Positions 7,112 through 14,905 of a stretch of DNA of 33,279 nucleotides are shown here, in pieces. The stretch's first letter is position 1; every line of letters begins with the position of its first letter. Both the position numbers and the translations under genes were made by a program. Origin of the DNA: an uncultured Bacilli bacterium (lineage in GTDB: Bacteria; Bacillota_I; Bacilli_A; RF39; UBA660); assembly GCA_910577075.1 (NCBI GenBank), contig CAJTKV010000022.1, positions 1-33,279 on the forward strand, written 5' to 3'. Below the pieces are notes generated by a model. It saw only the letters and a list, made by a program, of their open reading frames with translations. It was not told the origin of the DNA and searched no databases.

Positions 7112-9251
7112 ACCAGTTAGAAGACCAAACGAAAAGTCTAAAAATTTTAAAGGTTCCATAAAAAGATTATTTAACAGTCTTAATAAATGGCGTTACTTGC
7201 TAATAATTGCTCTTATTTTAGCTGCTGTAAGTTCCATTCTTTCGATAATCTCGCCCAATATCCTTTCTGATTTAACAGATACAATAACTGCTGGTATGGT
7301 TCCTAAACTCGAAAAATTAGAAACCATTGGTGAAAAAATAGGGGAATCATTCAAAGAAGATAATATGAAAAAAACAGTTGCTTCTATAATGGCAAATCCC
7401 AATATAAGTGAAGAGGATAAATATAATCTTAATAATACTCTATCTCAAATGGGAACAAGTGAAGAACCACAAAAATTGTTATCCAATCTACCTGATAATA
7501 TCCTTATTTATTTCTTCAGTGATTTCTCATTTGAAGGAAAAAATATAACATCAGATGATCAAATGTCTTTTGTTAAATTGTCATCTAATGTCGAAGATTA
7601 TACCCAAACTGAAGAAATGCTAAAATTAATAGATGATTTGCCTAAATCTATTTATGAGATAATAAAGCCTTCTATTGATATGGAGAAAATAAAAAATATT
7701 GGAATACTTCTAGTAATAATATACTTAGTATCTGCCATATTTAGTTTCATTCAGTCATATACAATGGCTACAGTATCTAATAACTTTGCCAGATATCTAA
7801 GGAGAACTATAACGACAAAGATTAATAAATTGCCGTTATCATATTTTGATACTCATGAGACAGGAAACGTCTTATCAATTGTCACTAATGACGTTGATAC
7901 AATTGGAATGCAGATGAATCAGAGTTTAGCAACTCTTGTTACAAGCATAACTCTATTTGTGGGATCTCTAATAATGATGTTTGTTACAAATTATATTATG
8001 GCTTTAACTGCTATAATATCGTCAATATTTGGCTTTATTTTGATGTTCCTTATTCTTGGTAAATCGCAAAAATACTTCAATCAAAGACAGGCAGAACTAG
8101 GAAATATGAATGGATATATTGAAGAAATCTACAGTGGTCACAATATTGTAAAATCTTACAATGGAACAGAAAAAGCCATCAAAGATTTCGATGAAATTAA
8201 TGAAAAATTGTACTATTGTAATCGCAAGAGTGCTTTCCTTTCAGGACTTATGCAACCCATCATGGGCTTTGTTGGAAACTTCGGCTACGTTGCCGTTTGT
8301 ATTGCCGGTGCCTTATTAGTTATGAATAATAATATTTCCTTTGGTGTAATTGTTGCCTTTATGATTTATATTAGATTATTTACTAATCCACTTTCTCAAA
8401 TTGCTCAAGCTATGTCCAACTTGCAATCATCGGTAGCAGCTGGTGAAAGAGTATTTGAGTTTATAGATGAAAAAGAAATGCCTAATGAAGACGATAAAAA
8501 GGTCAAACTAGATAGAGAAAAAGTTAAGGGAAATATTGAATTCAAAAATGTTAAATTCGGATATAATGATTCGCGTATTATTATTAATGATTTCTCGGCC
8601 GAAGCAAAGAGTGGTAAGAAAATTGCCATTGTTGGACCAACAGGTGCTGGAAAAACAACTATGGTAAATCTACTTATGAAATTCTATGAAATAAATGATG
8701 GAGATATTTTAATAGATGGAGTATCTACAAAGAAATTAACCAGAGAAAATATTCATGAGTTATTTATCATGGTTCTTCAAGATACGTGGTTATTTGAAGG
8801 AACCATTCGCGAGAATATTAAATTCAATAAACCCGATGTTACTGATGAGGAAATATGGAATGCGTTAAAAACTGTTGGTGTTGATCATTTCGTCAAAACG
8901 CTTCCAGGTGGACTTGATGCTATGATTGAAGACAATGAATCGATAAGTCAAGGACAGAAGCAATTATTAACAATTGCTCGCGGTATGATTGAAGATGCGC
9001 CTTTCTTAATTCTCGATGAAGCAACATCAAATGTCGATACTCGTACTGAGGAATTAGTTCAAAAAGCTATGGACAAGTTAACAGTTGGAAGAACCTCATT
9101 TATCATTGCGCACCGTCTTTCTACTATCAAAAATGCCGATATGATTCTTGTCATGAAAGATGGTAATATTATTGAAATGGGCAGCCATAAGGAATTAATG
9201 AAGAAAAAAGGCTTCTATTCCGATTTATATAATTCACAATTTAAAAAGTAA
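7104..9251 (+). CDS. Heterodimeric multidrug ABC exporter subunit with extracellular insertion (BmrD/LmrD-like)
   Basis: A 715-aa half-transporter. Helix 1 (about 29-50) and helix 2 (about 198-219) are separated by ~145 mostly charged residues, an extracellular domain as seen in the larger subunit of BmrCD-type exporters. The ATPase domain has Walker A GPTGAGKTT (511-519), Walker B with Asp638 and catalytic Glu639, and H-loop His670, but the signature is ISQGQ (614-618) instead of LSGGQ. Together with the preceding subunit this gives one consensus ATP site (this Walker A/B plus the partner's VSGGQ) and one degenerate site. The complementary defects make heterodimer formation very likely. Last gene of the MarR operon. 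Confidence 0.9.
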   Translation: MPRPVRRPNEKSKNFKGSIKRLFNSLNKWRYLLIIALILAAVSSILSIISPNILSDLTDTITAGMVPKLEKLETIGEKIGESFKEDNMKKTVASIMANPNISEEDKYNLNNTLSQMGTSEEPQKLLSNLPDNILIYFFSDFSFEGKNITSDDQMSFVKLSSNVEDYTQTEEMLKLIDDLPKSIYEIIKPSIDMEKIKNIGILLVIIYLVSAIFSFIQSYTMATVSNNFARYLRRTITTKINKLPLSYFDTHETGNVLSIVTNDVDTIGMQMNQSLATLVTSITLFVGSLIMMFVTNYIMALTAIISSIFGFILMFLILGKSQKYFNQRQAELGNMNGYIEEIYSGHNIVKSYNGTEKAIKDFDEINEKLYYCNRKSAFLSGLMQPIMGFVGNFGYVAVCIAGALLVMNNNISFGVIVAFMIYIRLFTNPLSQIAQAMSNLQSSVAAGERVFEFIDEKEMPNEDDKKVKLDREKVKGNIEFKNVKFGYNDSRIIINDFSAEAKSGKKIAIVGPTGAGKTTMVNLLMKFYEINDGDILIDGVSTKKLTRENIHELFIMVLQDTWLFEGTIRENIKFNKPDVTDEEIWNALKTVGVDHFVKTLPGGLDAMIEDNESISQGQKQLLTIARGMIEDAPFLILDEATSNVDTRTEELVQKAMDKLTVGRTSFIIAHRLSTIKNADMILVMKDGNIIEMGSHKELMKKKGFYSDLYNSQFKK

Positions 9252-9253
9252 CC

Positions 9254-9300
9254 AAAAAAGTGGACATAAAAAAATGCTCCACTTTTTTATTGGAGGAGCA
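9254..9300. terminator. Two overlapping terminator hairpins serving opposite strands
   Basis: On +, AAAAAAGTGGA (9254-9264) pairs with 9278-9288 and ends in T6. On -, TGCTCC/GGAGCA (9275-9280 with 9295-9300) is followed by T7 (complement of 9268-9274). The two hairpins overlap, so each strand folds its own. Confidence 0.8.
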
Positions 9301-9303
9301 AAA

Positions 9304-9744
9304 TTATTTTTCTATTGGTTTGGTTAAAAATTCATCAATAGACTCAATTTTATAATAGGTTACCAAATTATATAAAAATGAAGTATTAATTAAAATATTA
9401 GCTTTTTCATACTGGGAATAAGCCGATTGAGAAGTATTAATAATAGTAGCTACATCCTTCTGTGTGATATTTTTCTCTTTTCTCAAAGTCTTTAAATTCA
9501 TAGCAATCAGTTCTAAATCCAAAGCAATATCCATAATTTTTTCTCTTTTATCAGTAAGTCCAAATAAATAATCCAAACTAAAATTATACGTCCTAGCATA
9601 TTGAATTATTCTTTCCATAGGAATTGTATCTTTACCGCATTCCCATCCAGATACTGTAGAATCATCGACATTCAAATCCTTAGCAACATCTTTTTGTGTA
9701 AGTCCAAGTACAAGTCGACTATTTCTTAAATTTGCTACTATCAT
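9304..9744 (-). CDS. Xre-family regulator with two HTH domains
   Basis: A 146-aa protein made of two Xre/Cro-type helix-turn-helix units in tandem: the first around LTQKDVAKDLNVDDSTVSGWE (about residues 15-35), the second around ITQKDVATIINTSQSAYSQYE (about 93-113). The C-terminal tail is short and there is no effector domain. Tandem HTH suggests binding of a longer or duplicated operator. It is divergent from another small Xre gene at 9878, and the shared 133-bp intergenic region may hold its operator. Target genes are not evident. Confidence 0.8.
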   Translation of the reverse strand: MIVANLRNSRLVLGLTQKDVAKDLNVDDSTVSGWECGKDTIPMERIIQYARTYNFSLDYLFGLTDKREKIMDIALDLELIAMNLKTLRKEKNITQKDVATIINTSQSAYSQYEKANILINTSFLYNLVTYYKIESIDEFLTKPIEK

Positions 9745-9877
9745 TTTTACTTCACCAATATAATTATTTCATTATGTTTTAAGTAAAAAAATGCTGTTGG
9801 GGGAAATACGATATTTGCGTGTTAGAAATAATACTTAATTGTAAAAAAGTCTTGGTAAAATATTATAGGTGATAAAA

Positions 9878-10087
9878 ATGAATACAAATAAAATCGGAAA
9901 GTTTATAATTAAAAAGAGAGAAGAAATGGGACTATCTTCTAAAAATTTAGCTAAATTACTAAATACCAATGATAAACTAATTTTAAAATGGGAAAGTGGC
10001 AAATCTATTCCCGATAATTTATTATTAAATATCCTAGCGACTATATTTAATACAACAACTGAGAAAATATTAAATGGGGGAGAGTAG
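9878..10087 (+). CDS. Small Xre-family DNA-binding protein
   Basis: A 69-aa protein almost entirely made of one Xre-type HTH (MGLSSKNLAKLLNTNDKLILKWESGKSIP). ATG 9878 follows AGGTGAT; a GTG nine bases upstream lies within the ribosome binding site and is not used. A TATTAT box at 9861-9866 lies so close that either the leader is very short or another promoter is used. The last 19 bases recur almost exactly at 12786-12804 (see findings). Confidence 0.7.
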   Translation: MNTNKIGKFIIKKREEMGLSSKNLAKLLNTNDKLILKWESGKSIPDNLLLNILATIFNTTTEKILNGGE

Positions 10088-10140
10088 CAAATAAAAAAGA
10101 ATACTTAGAAAGATTATCATTAATAGTTTACAAAAAATGA

Positions 10141-10166
10141 GTCAGGAGTTATTTTCCTGACTTTTT
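10141..10166. terminator. Bidirectional terminator
   Basis: GTCAGGA (10141-10147) pairs with TCCTGAC (10155-10161), followed by five T on + and by a T6 stretch on -. It separates the small Xre gene from the convergent anti-sigma factor gene. Confidence 0.8.
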
Positions 10167-10171
10167 GAATT

Positions 10172-11074
10172 TTAATTATCTTTTCTCGAGCAATTGCCAC
10201 CATTTTTCCTTATATACTTCTCGATTTTATCAAGTACATCATGTGCGTTCTCATTCGAGTGTGCTAGATTTTCAAATTTTGTTTCTTTTCCATATTTACT
10301 TGCGTAGTCATCGAGTTTTAATTTACTTGGAATGGTATTATCCCCAAAGCTTTCAAGTATTAGGCCATTCAAATCATAATAGGTCATAGTATAATTATAA
10401 TCCTCATTGCCTAATTTACATTGCATATTAGTAGTCTTTTTATCATTGTTAAATACATACACTGAATTTTTTATCATTTTATCTAATTCTTCTTTTGAAG
10501 CTTCTTTAACCTTATGAACATCATCTTGGGTATAATAAACTCTAATTATATCATTATCTATATTCATACTTCCGTAATCCATATCTGGGGCAGATCCAAT
10601 ATTTATATTGCTAAAATATTCATGTAAGGTTGATTTCCATGTTACAAATATCACATAAATTGTCTCACCATTTTCATTCATTTTTACAAAGTCAGCATAA
10701 GGATAGCCATCATGTGTATAATTAAAAACAAGATTCCATCTATTTCCATTGCCACCCGAATAAAAAGACATATCTTTATCATATTTCATGCTAAATTTGT
10801 AGTTGTTTATGCCCCATAATAATGCTAGTATCAATGCGCAAAATATAATAATAATTACTGCCAATTTTAAAATAATCTTTTTATTAAATTTTTTGAATGC
10901 TTTTATTTCAATTGTGTTTGTTTCACCGACATTCATTTTTATGCTGTCTAAATAATTTTGACAATCATGACAAGTTTTTAAATGTTTTAAAATCAATTCT
11001 TTGGAATTTTCGGAACAAGCATCATCAATATATAGTGGCAACAAATCCTTAATTACATCACAATTCTTTTTCAT
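10172..11074 (-). CDS. Anti-sigma factor with N-terminal zinc-binding domain and one membrane helix
   Basis: The N-terminus carries the ZAS/zf-HC2 pattern: an early Cys in NCDVIKDLLPLYID, then HLKTCHDCQ giving the H...C..C cluster. One membrane helix lies at about residues 68-88 (KLAVIIIIFCALILALLWGI). The remaining ~210 residues would be extracellular and contain no known motif. Cytoplasmic ZAS domains hold the cognate ECF sigma factor until a signal is sensed outside. Its ATG overlaps the sigma factor stop codon (TAATG), which ensures coupled synthesis. Ribosome binding site AAAGGAG. Confidence 0.85.
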   Translation of the reverse strand: MKKNCDVIKDLLPLYIDDACSENSKELILKHLKTCHDCQNYLDSIKMNVGETNTIEIKAFKKFNKKIILKLAVIIIIFCALILALLWGINNYKFSMKYDKDMSFYSGGNGNRWNLVFNYTHDGYPYADFVKMNENGETIYVIFVTWKSTLHEYFSNINIGSAPDMDYGSMNIDNDIIRVYYTQDDVHKVKEASKEELDKMIKNSVYVFNNDKKTTNMQCKLGNEDYNYTMTYYDLNGLILESFGDNTIPSKLKLDDYASKYGKETKFENLAHSNENAHDVLDKIEKYIRKNGGNCSRKDN

Positions 11075-11547
11075 TATAATTTCTCCTTTATTTTTATTTT
11101 TGAACGATAGAAAGTTACTCTTGCCCAGCTCTCTGTTTTGTCAAAAAGAGAACCAATTTGTTTGAATGACAGATTTCCATAAACCCGTAAGGTAAATACT
11201 TCTTTAAAGGGTTCTTCTAAATTATGAACTATTTTAAGTAATTCCTCATTTGTCTCATTATCTATAATTCTTTCTATAATTTCTTTTTCATCATCTACAG
11301 AATCATCATCCAATTTTTCAAATCTCTTAGTCTTTTTATACATACTATAATAGGTATTTTTGCCAATATTACATAGCCAAGTAAACATTTTATACTTTTC
11401 ATCATATTTATTTATATTTTTTAAGGCCTTATAGAATGTTTCCTGTGTTATTTCTTCGGCAATATAACTATCTTTAATCATGGATAATAGATAACAATAA
11501 ATGCTCTTATAATATTTTGAGTATATTTCTTCAAATTCTCTTTTCAT
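11074..11547 (-). CDS. ECF-type RNA polymerase sigma factor
   Basis: A 157-aa sigma-70 family protein with only regions 2 and 4. Region 2 includes Y.Y.YLLSMIKDSYIAEEITQETFYKAL and TWLCNIGKN; region 4 includes the helix-turn-helix LSFKQIGSLFDKTESWARVTFYRSK, giving -35 recognition. This is the ECF layout, and the downstream gene encodes its likely anti-sigma factor. Regulon and signal are unknown. A candidate ECF-like promoter just upstream suggests autoregulation. The upstream P-loop gene lies on the same strand with no clear terminator between, so read-through is possible. Confidence 0.9.
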   Translation of the reverse strand: MKREFEEIYSKYYKSIYCYLLSMIKDSYIAEEITQETFYKALKNINKYDEKYKMFTWLCNIGKNTYYSMYKKTKRFEKLDDDSVDDEKEIIERIIDNETNEELLKIVHNLEEPFKEVFTLRVYGNLSFKQIGSLFDKTESWARVTFYRSKIKIKEKL

Positions 11548-11567
11548 AAATTTTCCTCGTTCATTAT

Positions 11568-11596
11568 ATATACTTTCAAAAAAAGAAAATGTTACA
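11568..11596 (-). promoter_or_regulatory. Candidate ECF-type autoregulated promoter
   Basis: Reading the - strand: TGTAAC (complement of 11591-11596), 17-bp spacer, GTATAT (complement of 11568-11573). This resembles the AAC-type -35 and GTA-type -10 of ECF sigma factors, directly upstream of the sigma gene. Single occurrence, so tentative. Confidence 0.4.
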
Positions 11597-11601
11597 AAAA
11601 A

Positions 11602-12687
11602 TTATTTTTCTAATTTTTTTACATCAGAAGTGGATGGCAGATCAAAATCTAAAAGTAAAGCCATATCCTCTAAAGTTCTATCTACTTCCAACCAAAGGCG
11701 CTCATCGTATTCATTCGTTACAGTTATATCTCGATAAATTCCCTCTCCAAAGGGGTTTTTCACTTCCCAAGCGACATATTCATCATAAGTTGCCACTTGT
11801 TTTTCTTTTGATCTACGATACATTTTTTCAATAGAAGATGGCACTATAACGATATTAACTACATGAAAATCTTTCATATCTTCATCAGAAAAGAAAGTGT
11901 TAGCATTGGGATCAGAAAAAATTACTACATGAGTTTTAGGATTGATAAGATTTTTTAAGGGTTCTAAATCTCTGCCTCTTTTTGCAAGTTCATCAGAGTC
12001 AAAAGCAACAGAGTTATTTATTCTATAACTTAGCATATGACCAAAAGTCGTTTTGCCTGAATCAGCTTCTCCAGAAATAAGCACCAAAACGCGCTTATCT
12101 GTATTAACATCTACTGATCCATATTTAACCTTTACTCGTTCAATTTTCGGTAATTCTCCTATTTCTTTCATTTTAAAAAATTCCAATATATGCTTTCCAA
12201 CTTTATTGACATATAATTCATAATCTCTAAGTGTATCATTATCATTATATTTTAAAACAAGTTCATCGCACAAATTAACAATACTATCTCTAACATCATA
12301 TATCTTTGGAGGTATCTTAAATCTTACAGCATATTCTCCCCATTCTAAAGAAGATAGATGTTCAAATCTTCTTCTGGCAAATTCAAAAGCTACCATTACA
12401 GGAATGCTAATCATGTCATCACTTAATAATTTGATATTTTCCGGATCAGCCAAAACAAATTTTATTAATATTTCCTCAGTTAGATTATTCATGGGAACGT
12501 GCTTTATCTCTGATGAAAATTTAAACGTTTCAGGATTAGAAAAAACTAAATCGCAAATGTTTTTTGTCCTTGCTTCCCTTTTTAAAGATGCTAATACTGA
12601 AGGACGATTGCGCTTCCTACTTTCTATATAATCTTTTAAATCTTTAATGATATCATCTTCTGATTTTACTACCTTCATCTTTGCCAT
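11602..12687 (-). CDS. P-loop NTPase of unknown function (kinase/zeta-toxin-like C-terminal half)
   Basis: A 361-aa cytoplasmic protein. The N-terminal ~200 residues are helical with no motif I know. The C-terminal part starts with a Walker A loop GEADSGKTT preceded by the strand VLVLIS, followed by VAFDSDELAKRG, which recalls the D.D.. segment of AAA_33/zeta-toxin/polynucleotide-kinase-like small-molecule kinases. It then has HVVIFSDPN as a possible Walker B strand and an Arg-containing lid (MYRRSKEKQ). No antitoxin-like gene adjoins it. Ribosome binding site AAAGGAGAG and an extended -10 (TGCTATAAT on the - strand) lie upstream. Confidence 0.55.
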   Translation of the reverse strand: MAKMKVVKSEDDIIKDLKDYIESRKRNRPSVLASLKREARTKNICDLVFSNPETFKFSSEIKHVPMNNLTEEILIKFVLADPENIKLLSDDMISIPVMVAFEFARRRFEHLSSLEWGEYAVRFKIPPKIYDVRDSIVNLCDELVLKYNDNDTLRDYELYVNKVGKHILEFFKMKEIGELPKIERVKVKYGSVDVNTDKRVLVLISGEADSGKTTFGHMLSYRINNSVAFDSDELAKRGRDLEPLKNLINPKTHVVIFSDPNANTFFSDEDMKDFHVVNIVIVPSSIEKMYRRSKEKQVATYDEYVAWEVKNPFGEGIYRDITVTNEYDERLWLEVDRTLEDMALLLDFDLPSTSDVKKLEK

Positions 12688-12804
12688 AATTGCTCTCCTT
12701 TAAATGCTTTTTATTATAGCACACTTTAGTACTTTCTACAGAAAGTTTTGTAAAAAAACTTGTTTCTTAAACATATGTATATTACATTAAATGGGGAAGA
12801 GTAG

Positions 12805-12832
12805 AAGTTGATAAAGTACTATTAACTTTTTT
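12805..12832 (+). terminator. Orphan + strand terminator-like hairpin
   Basis: AAGTTGATA (12805-12813) pairs with TATTAACTT (12820-12828, one G-U) and runs into T6. No + strand gene precedes it; a short in-frame remnant resembling the end of the 9878 gene does. Confidence 0.45.
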
Positions 12833-12840
12833 ATTGCAAC

Positions 12841-12870
12841 AAAAAAATTCAATAAAATCATTGAATTTTT
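12841..12870 (-). terminator. Terminator of the 12900 gene
   Basis: On the - strand AAAAATTCAA pairs with TTGAATTTTT (positions 12861-12870 with 12843-12852), followed by a T-run. Located about 30 bp after the stop codon. Confidence 0.75.
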
Positions 12871-12899
12871 AATGCTCAATAATATATAAAGTTTATTAA

Positions 12900-13475
12900 T
12901 TATTCTATTTTTTGTTCAATTACCACAAACTCATCTTTCTCTAGAGCTTTTACTTGCGCATCAAATGTTGGTGGGAGCTTCTCTATAATATTTTTATCTT
13001 TTAGTTTTATTACTCCTATATAACTGTTGTCACCATTATCTTGTTCCATATAGACACAATCTAATGACTGATCTTTACAAGTATACTTTCCTGATAAAAT
13101 ATATATTTTCTCGTCAACTTTATTTTTATAGTATCCAAAATAAGTAACATTAGTAATATTCCATTCTTTTATATTTGAAGCATCACAAAGGTTATTTACT
13201 TTAGAATAATCTTTTAGTTTAGATATAAGTTCTCTTGCAGTAAGCGAATCATTAACAATCGCTTTAGTGGTTGTGCTTGTCGTAGTAGAATTTGTTGTAG
13301 ATATTGTTGTAGATATTGTTGTACTTGTAGTTGGTGTAGAATTATTATTAACTTTTGTATCTTCTTTCTCAATAATTAATTTATCTACTAATATATATCC
13401 TAGTAAAATAACAATAATTGCCGATAATAATAATATTATCATTGTGCTCTTTTTCATTTTTTTTGTTTCATCCAT
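12900..13475 (-). CDS. Membrane-anchored extracellular protein with Thr/Ser-rich linker
   Basis: A 191-aa protein with a short basic N-terminus, one membrane helix (about 11-31), a linker of ~30 residues that is nearly all Ser, Thr and Ile, then a ~110-residue domain with a Cys pair (KYTCKDQSLDC) suggesting a disulfide outside the cell. Start 13475 follows AAGGAAG; an earlier in-frame start lacks a ribosome binding site. The linker DNA contains a short 12-bp tandem duplication (GTTGTAGATATT on the + strand near 13293-13318), a plausible slippage site. Function unknown. Confidence 0.65.
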   Translation of the reverse strand: MDETKKMKKSTMIILLLSAIIVILLGYILVDKLIIEKEDTKVNNNSTPTTSTTISTTISTTNSTTTSTTTKAIVNDSLTARELISKLKDYSKVNNLCDASNIKEWNITNVTYFGYYKNKVDEKIYILSGKYTCKDQSLDCVYMEQDNGDNSYIGVIKLKDKNIIEKLPPTFDAQVKALEKDEFVVIEQKIE

Positions 13476-13654
13476 ATCGATCTTCCTTACTATAGTTAAG
13501 TATATCATAGTTGAGTTTTGTTATTCAAGTTGCCTAATGGCAATATTAAAAATAAGATGTCTAAAGTTAAAGTTGAGCAATATCTTGTAAAATAAAGGAT
13601 AAAATGGTATTATCATATATTAATAGAAGTTATTTATAAAAAGGGAGAACAATT

Positions 13655-14833
13655 ATGAACAATATTATTATAAAAAATGCTCATGTTAATAATTTAAAAA
13701 ATATCAATGCTGAAATAGAATTCAATAAATTAACTATTTTAGTCGGACCAAGTGGATCTGGAAAAAGTTCTTTTGCTTTTGATACTTTAATTAAAAAGGA
13801 AAAATGTGAAATAATAAATTATCCGGAATCTATAAAATCAATCTCCCAAAGAATATCTAGTACTGGAGAAAAATTAGATGCCATTTTAAAGATATCTGAT
13901 GTGGAAAACTCTCTTATTATAATCGACGAACCCTTGGCAGGAACAACGCGTGAGGAAGCTATAAAATTTTCAAAAATAATAAAAAAATTAGCCGATAAAA
14001 ATGCTGTTGTTGTCGTGGAACATCGAAGTGAAATATTCGAATTTGCCGATACTATTTTCGTGTTTGGACCCGAATCAGGACCTAATGGTGGAGAGTTGAT
14101 AAATAAATTAACGGGAGTTGAATATTTAAACACTTTACCTAAAATTGATATTACAAGAAAAAAGAATATATCGAATAAAAGGATAACCGCACTTTATCGT
14201 GAATTTGCTGGGATAAATGATTATAAAGTTGAGATAACTCTCAATACCATAACTGCCATAACAGGACCAAGTAAAAGTGGAAAAAGCACATATTTAGATG
14301 CCATATTTAGGTCTTTAGATAAATCCGTTGGAGCAAGTGAGAGAAGAAAAGGTCTTATTGAAGTAAAAAATAAAAATTATATAAGGAGACCCCATATTAT
14401 TGACGCATCTCCTGTAACTAAAAACTCTAAATCTACTGTTGCTACTTATTATGGCATAAGCAAATTTTTTAAAGATAAAGATATGAATATTACTGTTAAA
14501 GAGGCTTTGAATATATATGCTAATGATAATTTAATAACAAGAAGATTAATTCATCTCAATGATATAGGTTTAGATTATCTAAAATTAAGTCAGCCATCTT
14601 ATACCTTATCTGGAGGAGAATGTCAAAGAATTAAATTAGCAAAATTGCTATGTAAAAAATTAGGAGATAGAAGCGTTTATATTTTTGATAACCCTGTAAG
14701 AGGCTTGGGAACGATAAATATTAGCAAAGTAATGATAATGTTTGACAATCTTGTTAAAAATAATAATACTGTATTAATTGCCGAAAATGATCCAACTGCT
14801 TTAGAATTTGTTGATAAGATAATAGAATTATAG
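13655..14833 (+). CDS. Truncated UvrA-like tandem ATPase
   Basis: A 392-aa protein whose sequence follows UvrA: an N-terminal strand and turn like UvrA's 'HNLKNI', Walker A GPSGSGKSS (31-39) followed by FAFDTL, Walker B IIIDEP with Asp91/Glu92, GPESGPNGGELI like UvrA's GPGAGEHGG, a second Walker A GPSKSGKST (204-212), signature LSGGECQR (318-325) and a second Walker B IFDNP in which Asn346 replaces the catalytic Glu. Full UvrA is ~940 aa; the UvrB-binding and zinc-finger insertions and the first LSGGE signature are absent. It sits 72 bp upstream of uvrB. A role in damage recognition or ABC-ATPase signalling is possible but not shown; it cannot simply replace UvrA. Confidence 0.75.
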   Translation: MNNIIIKNAHVNNLKNINAEIEFNKLTILVGPSGSGKSSFAFDTLIKKEKCEIINYPESIKSISQRISSTGEKLDAILKISDVENSLIIIDEPLAGTTREEAIKFSKIIKKLADKNAVVVVEHRSEIFEFADTIFVFGPESGPNGGELINKLTGVEYLNTLPKIDITRKKNISNKRITALYREFAGINDYKVEITLNTITAITGPSKSGKSTYLDAIFRSLDKSVGASERRKGLIEVKNKNYIRRPHIIDASPVTKNSKSTVATYYGISKFFKDKDMNITVKEALNIYANDNLITRRLIHLNDIGLDYLKLSQPSYTLSGGECQRIKLAKLLCKKLGDRSVYIFDNPVRGLGTINISKVMIMFDNLVKNNNTVLIAENDPTALEFVDKIIEL

Positions 14834-14855
14834 TAACTCTAAATATTAATAGTTA

Positions 14856-14864
14856 TGCTATAAT
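14856..14864 (+). promoter_or_regulatory. Extended -10 promoter of uvrB
   Basis: TGCTATAAT with no recognisable -35, 42 bp before the uvrB start. No LexA/DinR-type box (CGAAC-N4-GTTCG) is visible around it. Confidence 0.6.
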
Positions 14865-14905
14865 TTTGTAAGAGTGGGATAATAATAATGAATGGAGGAG
14901 ACAAA

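Noticed and set aside
11602..12687. Zeta-type toxin of a toxin-antitoxin pair
   Set aside because: No small antitoxin gene adjoins it, and the long helical N-terminal region is not part of zeta toxins.
13290..13325. CRISPR-like short repeats
   Set aside because: 12-bp tandem units without spacers, inside a Thr/Ser-rich coding region; no cas genes.
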